NCBI GenBank assembly: GCA_032718475.1 | Contig: JAUCBJ010007204.1 | Coordinates: forward strand, 1 to 64,000 | DNA length: 64,000 nucleotides | Direction of reading: 5' to 3' | From: Nemertoderma westbladi | Lineage: Eukaryota > Xenacoelomorpha > Nemertodermatida > Nemertodermatidae | In this document: positions 11,093-20,883 of the stretch, one piece after another | Numbering within the stretch: the first letter of the stretch is position 1 | How the letters are laid out: each line of letters opens with the position of its first letter | The notes under the pieces: generated by a model | What the model saw: the letters and a program-made list of their open reading frames with translations, nothing else | The model's database searches: none | What the model was told of the DNA's origin: nothing | Translations under genes and position numbers: made by a program

Positions 11093-12292
11093 TGTAAAAG
11101 CTTTTGTGGGATAACTGATTCGTTTGCCTTGCTGGCCAGTTCCCCCCCCGGTCGCTAGAATACTCTAAAAGGGATCTATAGGTAAAATAGTGCAAGCTAC
11201 CAGCTTATTGGCTGATGGGCTGTACGAAGGTATCTGGGTTCTGTTCGATCGGCCAACCAGCTTAGGGAGGTTGCCTTAGCCCTGCTGTCCGTATCGGCCA
11301 ATAGAATTTGAGTGGGCGTTGATTTTGACCTATCCCAGAGCTACTGAACTGAATTTCCTATCTGTATGCTCATCCTCTGTGTTGGACGGGAGCTTCGGGG
11401 AATAAGGGTAGTTGGTATCCTCGTATAGTTATTCTAGTCATATGATTCTTCATATGATTCTGTTGTTGTGTTCCCATTTTCCGCCATAACACCGGCTTTT
11501 GGGAAGAACTCCAGTAAAACTGCTTAAATTATCGAAAGTATAACTGTTACCTTAACTTACCTTACCTAACTCACTTAATTTAACTGCACTAATCATATTG
11601 TTTGTACTGTTATTTACCGTCAGTTATTAATTGTATATATTTGTTGATGAATTATTGCCCTTTGGAGAATACGGATAAATCACCCAAAATTCCCAATTTT
11701 CTTGATACACTACAGGTTAGAGAGACAGGCTATACATAACAATTGCGATTTATATCAATGTGGTGTGTATTGAATCTAATGTTATTTAGCAGACCCTACA
11801 TGAGTCAATTGCTGCTCTCTTTATGTGTGATCAAGTTTACTGACGGTCGGCAGAGTAGTGTGCATGATTGTGAGTGTGACTGGTAACAAAGCATTTCCTA
11901 AAGAATGCGCCTTATACTTTAATCATAAGCAGTATCGTTGCGTTTAGTATAAGTCCTAGTTCTGTTTAAATAGATAGAGCGCCACGTCCTAAAGGAACTG
12001 TTAATATTTCCCGAAAGCCAATAATATCTGTCAGAAATTAATTATTAACGATCTATCGAATAATACAGTAGGTTTACACTGCAACCTTACACTGCAATAA
12101 TAAAATTTAAGCATCCGAATTCAGCCTCCCGGGTGTAGATCCATCGGGTGAATGATCGCGCATGGGCTGACTTCGGCTAATGTTTTGTTTATTAGCATAA
12201 AATATTGTCGTATGCTAAAGGTGTTTTAATTAACTAAAAGACATATAAATTTTGGCAGGTTAAACTGCTAAAGGTCTTCAAAAGCGCGAACA
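11093..12292 (+). repeat. 5' LTR (1200 bp)
   Basis: Starts TGTAAAAGCTTTTGTGGG, ends GCGCGAACA. An AATAAA lies at about 12099-12104, a candidate poly(A) signal. Against the 3' LTR I count three substitutions and two single-base indels (one in a C run near 11145, one in cttaacttacc near 11555). Confidence 0.95.
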
Positions 12293-14553
12293 GTAACAGT
12301 TATCGATCTTATTGCAGTAAGCAATAAGGTTGCAAAATACCGTAGTGACCGGTAAACCTGAACCGGTACTTCTGTAGGTCAGTAGGCCCAACTGCCAGAA
12401 CCGGTACTGCTGTAGGTCCGTAGGTCCAACTGCCAGAACCGGTACTTCTGTAGGTCTGTAGGCCCAACTGTCCTAACCGGTACTGCTGTATCAGTACATT
12501 AGTATTATTCGAATTTGATTGGTGTATACCGGTAGGTCTTAGTACTTAATCAGGGACTGCAGCCCTGAATTTTTATTGAGATTCTACTTATTTCTGTCGG
12601 TTTTATTTACTAGTAGGCTAATATTGAGCAGAAGGCGTGTGACCCTGCTCAGATTGTTCAGATAATTGTAGGCTGAGCTGCTGTCTGACTGTTGTTGGGT
12701 TTGGAGAGATTACGGCGTGTGTAGAGTTTGTCTGATAAAGTGCCGTTAGTAAGTTGGGGCAGCCATATGCTGTAAGGTCAATCCCCTCTTAAAGAATAAG
12801 TCGTACTACCGTGTTAGAACGCATACTAACTAACTGTTTCAGAATCTGCATATACTGTAGTTTATTTAGGCTTGATCGTAGTCTGCCAGTGTTTTAGCCT
12901 GTGTTTGTTTGTGTGGTCTGTTCAGGTACCGTAATAGTTATTACTCAGATATTTTGTAGGCTGGATTGTTGTCTAGCTATTATTAGGTCTGAAGAGATTG
13001 CTGTGTGTGTGGAGTTTGTCTGATAAAGTGCTGTTAGTAAGTTGGGGCAGCCATATGCTGTAAGGTCAATCCCCTCTTAAAGAATAAGTCGTACTACCGT
13101 GTTAGAACGCATACTAACTAACCATTTCAGAATCTACACGTACGGTAGTTTATTTAGGCTTGGTGGTAGTCTGCCAGCGTTTGGTTTGTATTTGTTTGAG
13201 TATTCTGTACGGGTAGCGTAATATTTATTATTCAGAGTTTATGCGATTATTCGCAACATTCATGTCCCCAAGTTTATTCCTACAGTAATTGTGCTTGTTA
13301 TACATACCGTTATAGTTAAATTAACCCCGGTACTACACGGGCTGCTTGGCGTAGGACAAGACTGGTGACTTTGTGCTCTGGTCACTCCAGCAGATGCCGT
13401 GGTTCTTTTAACTGTTCAAGTATATTTAACTACTGATTATTTGTTGTACCGGTACTTGTACCTAATTTAGGGTTTAGTGTACAGTGCTTTCCGAAGTAAT
13501 TAGTGTGTAGGCAGTATATTTGTGTTGTAAAGTGGTTGATAGGCACATTCGTTAGCTCTATTAACTTCTGGGTAGGAACACTCCGTGATACATAACGTAG
13601 TACCTATAGCGATACGGTTATAGGTCGTCAGGCGGTGGTATTTTCCTATCTGGACAGCGCAGTATATTTACTACTACTTATTATTTCAAATACCGTAGTA
13701 CCCTGTCTGTTCTAATAACCAGAATTCTAACCCTTTGTTAGGCTGGTTTGTAGACTTCCTGTAAAATTACCCTAAAAAATTTCGTACGTAATATTTTGTT
13801 GTGTTTAATTAGAGAATTAATCTCACCCGTATCGTAAGTAATTTGTAGTATTAAGTAACTTAGGTAAATTAGAATTATCAGTTTTAGTGTCTCAATAAGT
13901 AGCACTTCACTGAGAGCGCACAGCTTCTGTGTAGTGACTCCCCAGAAATAATAACATTTATTTCAAATATTGACAAAACCCATTTTAAACGGGTATATAT
14001 CTATTATAAATCAACTCAAATGATTTATAAATAGTAGGCCTGCCATCCAACAACTAGGTCTCAATATCAGTTGGACTACTGCTTAAATAACGGTAATAAA
14101 GTAAGTTAAAGTAACCAAGTAACCCTAAAATATTCAGAAATTCAATTATTCTAAAAATAATTGACATACCGGTATTTACCATAGGCTTATTATATTTATT
14201 TCTATAAATTTGAGCTGAAATCATACCGGTACTCTGTACTTAATTCTAGTTTGTAATAATTATATTTATATATACTATAAGTGTCAGCTGTATACTGGTA
14301 TTCACGATAGGCCTATTATATATTTATATATATTTGTGCTAAAATTATATACCGGTACTCTGTGACAAATCTAGTCTGTAATAATACGTATATATATATT
14401 ATAAGCATACCGGTATTCTAATATATTGTATATATATCACGTTACACCGAGTAACGGTACCGGTAATAAATAGCTAGGCTTGCGGTCATACTGAATTACC
14501 AGACTTGCTTTAACTGAAACTATAGTAGTAGACATTCAACTGTATAGCTAAAC
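12293..14553 (+). promoter_or_regulatory. Long untranslated leader with internal repeats
   Basis: 2.26 kb between LTR and ORF1 without a coding region. It begins gtaacagttatcgatc, not the usual TGG of a tRNA 3'-end primer site, so the primer-binding site is unclear. It holds three copies of a unit near 12360-12485 containing aaccggtact, a 288-bp tandem duplication (about 12650-13225; for example gttagtaagttggggcag at 12745 and 13033), and repeated taccggtatt-rich blocks at 14160-14470. The related element at 27861 has a homologous leader, so it is probably functional (packaging, dimerisation or translation). Confidence 0.7.
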
Positions 14554-17500
14554 ATGTCTGACACTCAACAAAACCTGTCAGACAGTCTGATCGATACAAC
14601 TATCTGCGACACAGATAGGAGTGTGGAGCGATTAAGAAAGGAGTTCAGCTCACCTCCTACTGCAAAAAAGGTCATCCCTCCAGTAGTATCAGACCCTAGG
14701 CTAATCCACCATAGGTCCATCATAGGCACTCGGGCACAGGTCAAACGGAACCAAGAGGCAGTTATCCTATCGCAGCAACATCTTGGTCAAGAACCTACTT
14801 CACAGCGACCCGATAGCTCCAGCAGTTCGGATACTGTAGAGCTGACCCCCGAACACGGAGTGCAGATGGCTGATACAGTCTACTCGGACCCCCTTCTTAC
14901 CCTTCCTGCTGCAGTGCTAACTACTATATTCATTGCGGTGGAGGAACATCAAGCCGACTGGGCGAGGAATAAGCGAGCGACCCAAGATAATTATGCGGGA
15001 TACGCCAGGGAAGAATTGATGTCTATTGTCGAGTCACAATGGAACTTTCCCGGACTCGGACTCCCGTTGGATCTGTCCGAGGCTACTTGGGAAGATATAC
15101 ACAGGATGGGAGTGGCTAAAGACACAATGGATCCAGCTGTTTGGAAGAGGTCGGCAGCAGGATATGTGCAGGGATTCTTCGGCTCCTTGGAGCGATTGGA
15201 AGAACAACTGTTTCGACAACCTCAAGGACCTCAAGAGCAGGAAGAGCTGCTATACCAAATACGCGAAAGAACCCTACGCATACGACTAATCCTCTCAGCC
15301 TTTGAGGAAACTTCCAAAAGAAGACAGGACACGTCGCTGCAGGTTGCTGTCAAAACTTGGTTACATCGGGTAGATCTTAAAGTACAGGAAACGGCCCAGT
15401 GGAAATCCCAGCTGGCTGAGAGATCAACCTATGAAGAACAAACTGATGTCACCCTTTCTCAAGCGGAAAGCGAAGAGACCGCCGAGAAACCGCGAACTAG
15501 AGACGCTATCGACATATATTTGTCCGACTATCAGCGATTCCTAGGAGACGAAGAGTTGAGGAGACGGCTGTCTGGACTTTCCCCTAATAGTGAAGGAACC
15601 AAGCTTGTGTTGGACTCAATCGATGCGGAAATGTTAGCTGCAAACCAAGCTGAATGTGATGAAAAACTCCGCCTCACTAGAGTCCGAGAAGAACAAGTAA
15701 AGAAAGAATGGATAGAGAAAAGAAAGGTGGCAGCAGCAGCGGCGGCAGAAGCAGAAGCCGAAAGAAAAGCGGCAGAAGCAGAAGCCGAAAGAAAGTCGGC
15801 AAAAGCAGAAGCCGAAAGAAAGGCGGCAGAAGCAGAAGCAGAAGCCGAAAGAAAGGCAGCAGAAGCAGAAGCAGAAAGAAAAGCAGCAGTGGCAGAAGCA
15901 GAAGCCGAAAGAAAGGCGGCAGAAGCAGAAGCAGAAAGAAAAGCAGCAGTGGCAGAAGCAGAACGTAGAGCTTCTGAGGAGACTATCCAATTGGAGTTGG
16001 AAAATCTGCAAGAGACGCAAGACAGTATAAATAAACAGTTTACTGCTAATCAAATGCAGATGATGAGAAAATCTACTCCCAAGCGCCAGGGATACACATC
16101 CTCGGAGGAAGGCGAGACTACCGATCCTGAAGGCGGAGGAAATAGATCTCATCTAAGTAGGCGTAGAAAAACATCTTATCGTCGCAAATTGCCTGATTTG
16201 CCCCCAGCTGTTAGAAGACAGCTAGCTAGCACAGACTTGAGTAGTATAGAACCTACAGCCCAAAGTATTAAAGTCCAAAGACTCTCTACAATAGTTGATG
16301 AGCCTGAGATAATTAGGCCAGTCGTTCCCAAAGTCACTTCTGTGTTAGAGACCCCTGTACTTCCAGAGCTTAACTCTAAATTCCCTTTACATAGTACTAC
16401 ACTGCCTGTACCCGGTGGAACAGTCCAAGAGAATATCTCTGTCCAGATAGCAGAGAGAGAAATCAAAAATTTGTCTCCCGTCGTCCCGCATCAGCCCGCT
16501 ACTATGTTGGCGACTCCCGCTTTGGCGGTTGAGTGGGTAGAAGAGGGACGGCGGGGGATGAATCTCCTGCTAGGACAGATGCAGGAGACTGTCCACCAAC
16601 TTAAGGGAACAGTGAGGGAAGGTAGAGCAGAGTTGCAAGAAGTGCAGCAAAGTATCGCACTAGAACGCGACAAATTAGTCAATATCCAAAAGGGCATACC
16701 AATACCCCCTGTAACATTGTGTCAACCTGTTAGGTCTGAAGTACTACATGCACAAGGTGTGGAGCCTACACGCATCTATACTGCTAGTGAAGTAGAAACT
16801 CCTATAGCAAACCCTATTAAGGGTGATTATACGCCTGTTGCTAATGATATTCCCTATAGACCTGATAATAATCCGAGAAATTTATATACCGATAATTCAA
16901 TATTAAATAACACGATGGCCCAAGAAAGTTTTACGCGTCAGATGGCTAGAACAGAAGCCCGCCAAGCGGTCAAAGTGGGAGAGATCGTCAAATTCAATGG
17001 AGATGAGATGAAATGGTTACCTTTCAACGAATATTACAAAGATAGCATACAGAACTCTGTACTATCTAACGGAGAGAAACTTAGATTCCTCATCAAGTGC
17101 TTGGAAGGACCTCCCAAGTTAATGGCGTTAAAGTTTATTGGACATCCAGATGGATTAAGACAAGTTTGGGATACATTAAACATCAGGTATGGTAACAAGG
17201 ATAACATAGCTAAGTATTTGTATGCAAAATTAGTAGCCCCCCGACACTTCCTTAGTAGCGGGATTATAGAGTTTTCCGATGAAATTCAAGAGATCTGTAG
17301 ACAACTGGACTGGTTAGGTAAGTCACATGAATATCAGAGTTCCATGGTTATTGGAGCCGTAGTCTCTACTTTACCAAAGGGTGGAGTATGTACACGCTGG
17401 GACAAGAAAGTGTTGTACATGAATGAACAACAACGACGAAGTCCTACCATGGCTGATCTCATGTCTTTCTTAGATAGTGAAGTAAAATTACAACTCATAA

Positions 17501-19257
17501 GGCCGTCCAGAGAGAAAACATCAGAAAATAAGGTAAGTGAGAAACCCGTTTCTAGGAGAAGGATAATACCAGTGTGTTATACTGACGAAGGCGAAAGCCA
17601 AGCTTCTCAAGAAGAGGACAGCGGGAAAGACACAGCAAAATCGTACTATGACAACAAGACCTATAAAGACGTAAGTAAATACAAGTCTCGAACCAGTGAC
17701 AGGAGAGAACAGGTAACAACAACTCCTCCTACGTCTCCTAAGAGAATTCCCGGAAGAAAGCCCGAAGAAAGAACGAGAGTGCATAACGTTAACCAAGTTA
17801 AGGTGAGTAACATCAAACCAAAATGTGCGCTGTGCGACGGGCCCCACCGTTTGAGTGCGTGTGCTGAATTTCTAAAGAAATCCCTTGTAGACAGACGTAC
17901 AGTCCTGTGGAATAAGCGGTTTTGCTATAATTGCCTCAGACCAGGACATCAACGGCGAACCTGTTACTCCGACATAAAGTGTGCAAAGTGTGGCGCGAAA
18001 CATCACATCTTGTTACACAGTGAGTTCGAACGAGACAGACAGAGTCAGGTAAGTGAGCCCGAACTACATGTCCAATTCAGTGACGTAAACGACACTGATC
18101 AAGAGTCTGAGATGGAAGGATTCTATACTGACGAATTCTCCGACGCCAATGAATCCTGTTATCTAATAAATACCGCAGTGTATCGAGCACTTACTTACGA
18201 AAAGGACATCAACGATGAGTTTCCCCCAACTACTTTCGCCAAACAACCATCTTGGAAAGCTCCAGCTTCCAACGTAGGAATCAGAGAATTTCCTGTAGTT
18301 CAAGTAAGAGTTCACGGTCTTAACAAAAGCTACATAGTGAACGCCCTCCTTGACTCCGGCAGCACAGGAACATTCATCGATCAAGAACTAGCCGAAGATA
18401 TCTTTGCTGGACAACCCAAGTTCCGGACTAAATTGAATATGTCAGGAATTATGCAGGTTTGGAAATCTACCCTAACGGCAGACTACTATGTAGGTGTGTT
18501 GTCCACCCCCCAGGATAAATTAGGAGCACAAGGTATAAGGTCGGTAAAAATGGTGGCTATAAAGAACTTCGCTACTACCCAAGCAGACCTTTATAATTGG
18601 GACGAGGATGAGAGCATCCAACATCTTAAGATACCTCGAGTCCAGACAGATTATCCTGGAGTGCAAATACTCATCGGCCAAAACGCGCATGAGGCGCTCG
18701 AGACATTGGAGAAACGGCCTGCTCAACCGCAGCCACTACAAACCTATGCGGTAAGAACTAGAGTAGGTTGGTACTTCACTGGCCCTTCCCATAGAACTCT
18801 CAAAGAGAGATTACCTCAACAACAGGTATACCAAGTAAAGGAATGGGAAGTGGAGAGCAGTGATGTGGACGATCCAACTGAGGGAACACCATACTCCTCA
18901 GATAATGACGATATTAACTCCGATGTAGATCAACGGAGACATTGCCTTGGGACAATTAATCCAGCCGACATCGATCCCAGAGGAGCAACTCCTCAAGAAC
19001 TGATGGATACTCCAGGCTGGTTAGGTGGATCCGACTTCTTAAGTAAAGAAGAAGATGAACGGCCTCCTCATCTTACCACGGCGGAGAGTAGACAGGCCAA
19101 GGGAGCGGAGAAAGTAACACGACAACCCAATCACCCAGCTGGTCGTTTATGTTTACTGGAAAGAAACCGGAAACTGTCCGGAAACTATGGAAGGCAAGAT
19201 ACTCTTCCTACGACCACTTCCCTAATCCGACAAATATCTAGGGACTCCATAACGTAA
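14554..19257 (+). CDS. BEL/Pao gag-protease polyprotein, RT missing
   Basis: 1567 codons, intact. Residues about 390-478 are a repetitive AEAERKAA segment, an almost certain coiled coil or single helix. About 805-970 match the BEL/Pao gag domain (DUF1759 type: VKFNGDEMKWLPFNEYY, LEGPPKLMAL, NIRYGN). Residues 1091-1155 form zinc clusters including a CCHC knuckle (C1124, C1127, H1132, C1137). D1267-S-G is the aspartic protease active site (LLDSGSTGTFID), and RTRVGWYFTGP (about 1401-1411) is the usual BEL end of that region. About 55 residues later comes NPADIDPRGATPQEL (1469-1483), which I read as the BEL linker found before integrase, so RT and RNase H appear to be deleted in frame. The start ATG follows many stops, and the related element at 30723 uses the same start. 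Product: virus-like particle shell and its protease. Confidence 0.92.
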   Translation: MSDTQQNLSDSLIDTTICDTDRSVERLRKEFSSPPTAKKVIPPVVSDPRLIHHRSIIGTRAQVKRNQEAVILSQQHLGQEPTSQRPDSSSSSDTVELTPEHGVQMADTVYSDPLLTLPAAVLTTIFIAVEEHQADWARNKRATQDNYAGYAREELMSIVESQWNFPGLGLPLDLSEATWEDIHRMGVAKDTMDPAVWKRSAAGYVQGFFGSLERLEEQLFRQPQGPQEQEELLYQIRERTLRIRLILSAFEETSKRRQDTSLQVAVKTWLHRVDLKVQETAQWKSQLAERSTYEEQTDVTLSQAESEETAEKPRTRDAIDIYLSDYQRFLGDEELRRRLSGLSPNSEGTKLVLDSIDAEMLAANQAECDEKLRLTRVREEQVKKEWIEKRKVAAAAAAEAEAERKAAEAEAERKSAKAEAERKAAEAEAEAERKAAEAEAERKAAVAEAEAERKAAEAEAERKAAVAEAERRASEETIQLELENLQETQDSINKQFTANQMQMMRKSTPKRQGYTSSEEGETTDPEGGGNRSHLSRRRKTSYRRKLPDLPPAVRRQLASTDLSSIEPTAQSIKVQRLSTIVDEPEIIRPVVPKVTSVLETPVLPELNSKFPLHSTTLPVPGGTVQENISVQIAEREIKNLSPVVPHQPATMLATPALAVEWVEEGRRGMNLLLGQMQETVHQLKGTVREGRAELQEVQQSIALERDKLVNIQKGIPIPPVTLCQPVRSEVLHAQGVEPTRIYTASEVETPIANPIKGDYTPVANDIPYRPDNNPRNLYTDNSILNNTMAQESFTRQMARTEARQAVKVGEIVKFNGDEMKWLPFNEYYKDSIQNSVLSNGEKLRFLIKCLEGPPKLMALKFIGHPDGLRQVWDTLNIRYGNKDNIAKYLYAKLVAPRHFLSSGIIEFSDEIQEICRQLDWLGKSHEYQSSMVIGAVVSTLPKGGVCTRWDKKVLYMNEQQRRSPTMADLMSFLDSEVKLQLIRPSREKTSENKVSEKPVSRRRIIPVCYTDEGESQASQEEDSGKDTAKSYYDNKTYKDVSKYKSRTSDRREQVTTTPPTSPKRIPGRKPEERTRVHNVNQVKVSNIKPKCALCDGPHRLSACAEFLKKSLVDRRTVLWNKRFCYNCLRPGHQRRTCYSDIKCAKCGAKHHILLHSEFERDRQSQVSEPELHVQFSDVNDTDQESEMEGFYTDEFSDANESCYLINTAVYRALTYEKDINDEFPPTTFAKQPSWKAPASNVGIREFPVVQVRVHGLNKSYIVNALLDSGSTGTFIDQELAEDIFAGQPKFRTKLNMSGIMQVWKSTLTADYYVGVLSTPQDKLGAQGIRSVKMVAIKNFATTQADLYNWDEDESIQHLKIPRVQTDYPGVQILIGQNAHEALETLEKRPAQPQPLQTYAVRTRVGWYFTGPSHRTLKERLPQQQVYQVKEWEVESSDVDDPTEGTPYSSDNDDINSDVDQRRHCLGTINPADIDPRGATPQELMDTPGWLGGSDFLSKEEDERPPHLTTAESRQAKGAEKVTRQPNHPAGRLCLLERNRKLSGNYGRQDTLPTTTSLIRQISRDSIT

Positions 19258-20883
19258 TAACATATGGAGTGGGCGTGTGACTATATCATTTTATATTTGT
19301 TTTTATTTTATATTTATGTATGTATTATTATGTAATTTTATTATAATCATTTTCTTTAATTTTTATTTAGTAGAATGTTATTTTAGGGATTATTTAGTAG
19401 ATTAGTGCAATATATTAGTGTTTATTACGTACATAATTACTATAATATATATTTAGTGCGACGGCGAGAAATAATTATTTTTCTCTTCCCTTACTGTCCG
19501 TATCATATTATAAATACGTGACTACAGTAAGATGAAATGTCTGTACTTCTTAAAGTACAATAAAGCCACTACTATATTTAAGTATTATTGGTAGGCAGAG
19601 TATTAGGAATGCAAAGTTCAGATCCTCGTGTCTCGGCTAAACCAAGCTCTGGGTAGACCTTGGAAACGACTTGCCTCTTCACACTGACATTGCTTCGTGC
19701 GATATTGCTCTTCTACCTTATAACAAATAATACATATAGTAGCGTGATGTCCCTCTAACAGTAGCGTAAATCGCAAATAAATCTGTTAAACTTTTTGACC
19801 ATCTGTAATTCTAGTCGATTAAGATATCGTGGCACCCACCGATATACTTGAAAGACAAATTCTAGAATCAGTGGTTAACGTCCCCAGACAAGTTCTGGAA
19901 TAAATCGGTGCCCATCCTAAATATTAATTTAATATTTATTAAAATCTGTAAAATCCCGATCCTTTAAAATTTCTAGTCAATTAAGATATCGCAGTATTTA
20001 CCGATATTCTTAGAAGGACTATTTTATAGAATTAAGGATCCTAAGTCCCCAGATATGCTCTGGAATAAAATTTGTGTCAATTTAACATCAAATAATAAAA
20101 TTCACGGGAATAAATTTAAATTCATATTCAAATGAATTTCATAAATTGTCATTTTGTGCAATTTATAACATTCCCAAAATTCCAGTAATTAATAGATCAT
20201 GGGAGCGGAGATTCATATTGAGTGTACTAGAGTGCGAGAATCTCCAACATATAGTCAATAGCCGATAAAATTTATAAAATCATGCATAAAGAGGATATTG
20301 ACAATTAAAGAATTACTATTAAATAACATCCCAGATCTGTATGCATGAGAATTACCCTAATTCTACCGCTAGTTTTCCATAATGTCACCATGGCAACACC
20401 CACGCTAGAATTAGAAGCAAGTTAAAGGAACAATAAAAAGCTTGCCCCATTGCGTAGCATAAGAGTATACATAGCGCACTATTAGTATCCAAGGATACAT
20501 AGTAATAACGTGACATTCTGGAAGACACTGACTAACGGACAAATGGCATGCATGTGTGCAGTAAGTAATGATTGTATGGAATTTGTGCGTTTATAGGTGA
20601 ATGTTACTACTAAAGTGTGTTTACAGTAGCTAATCGCAATTGTAAAGTAGCCCTAACTCTACCGAGATAACCTCAAGTGGATTCAAGCCTTTGGGACGGA
20701 CAGTGGTGGGACTTGTGCCGGTTATCGTTGTCGTGCTGTTGCTACATGTTGGCGTAAACACCGCGACAACGGTACATCGGCGCTGAGAAACCCACTGTCC
20801 GGGGGCAAAAGCCTAGTAGGCAGCGACGCCCGCTTGCCTAAAATATTAACTCATATTGATATTAATAAACTCAGATAGCAGAT
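19258..20883 (+). other. Spacer between ORF1 and ORF2
   Basis: AT-rich and non-coding. It contains two diverged copies of a unit of about 160 bp with attaagatatcg and cccagan(a/t)nnnctggaataaa landmarks (about 19812 and 19970). The 9-mer tgggagcgg at 20200-20208 equals the purine tract directly before the 3' LTR (25207-25215). How ORF2 is expressed is not shown by the sequence: a spliced mRNA, an internal promoter or re-initiation are all possible. A CAG immediately before the ORF2 start (20878-20881) could be a splice acceptor, but no clear pyrimidine tract precedes it. Confidence 0.6.

Noticed and set aside
12293-12330. tRNA primer-binding site directly after the 5' LTR
   Set aside because: The sequence does not begin TGG and I could not match it to a tRNA 3' end; the site is left unassigned.
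15634-16152. Minus-strand Cys/Phe-rich frame inside ORF1
   Set aside because: It is the antisense shadow of the AEAERKAA repeat.
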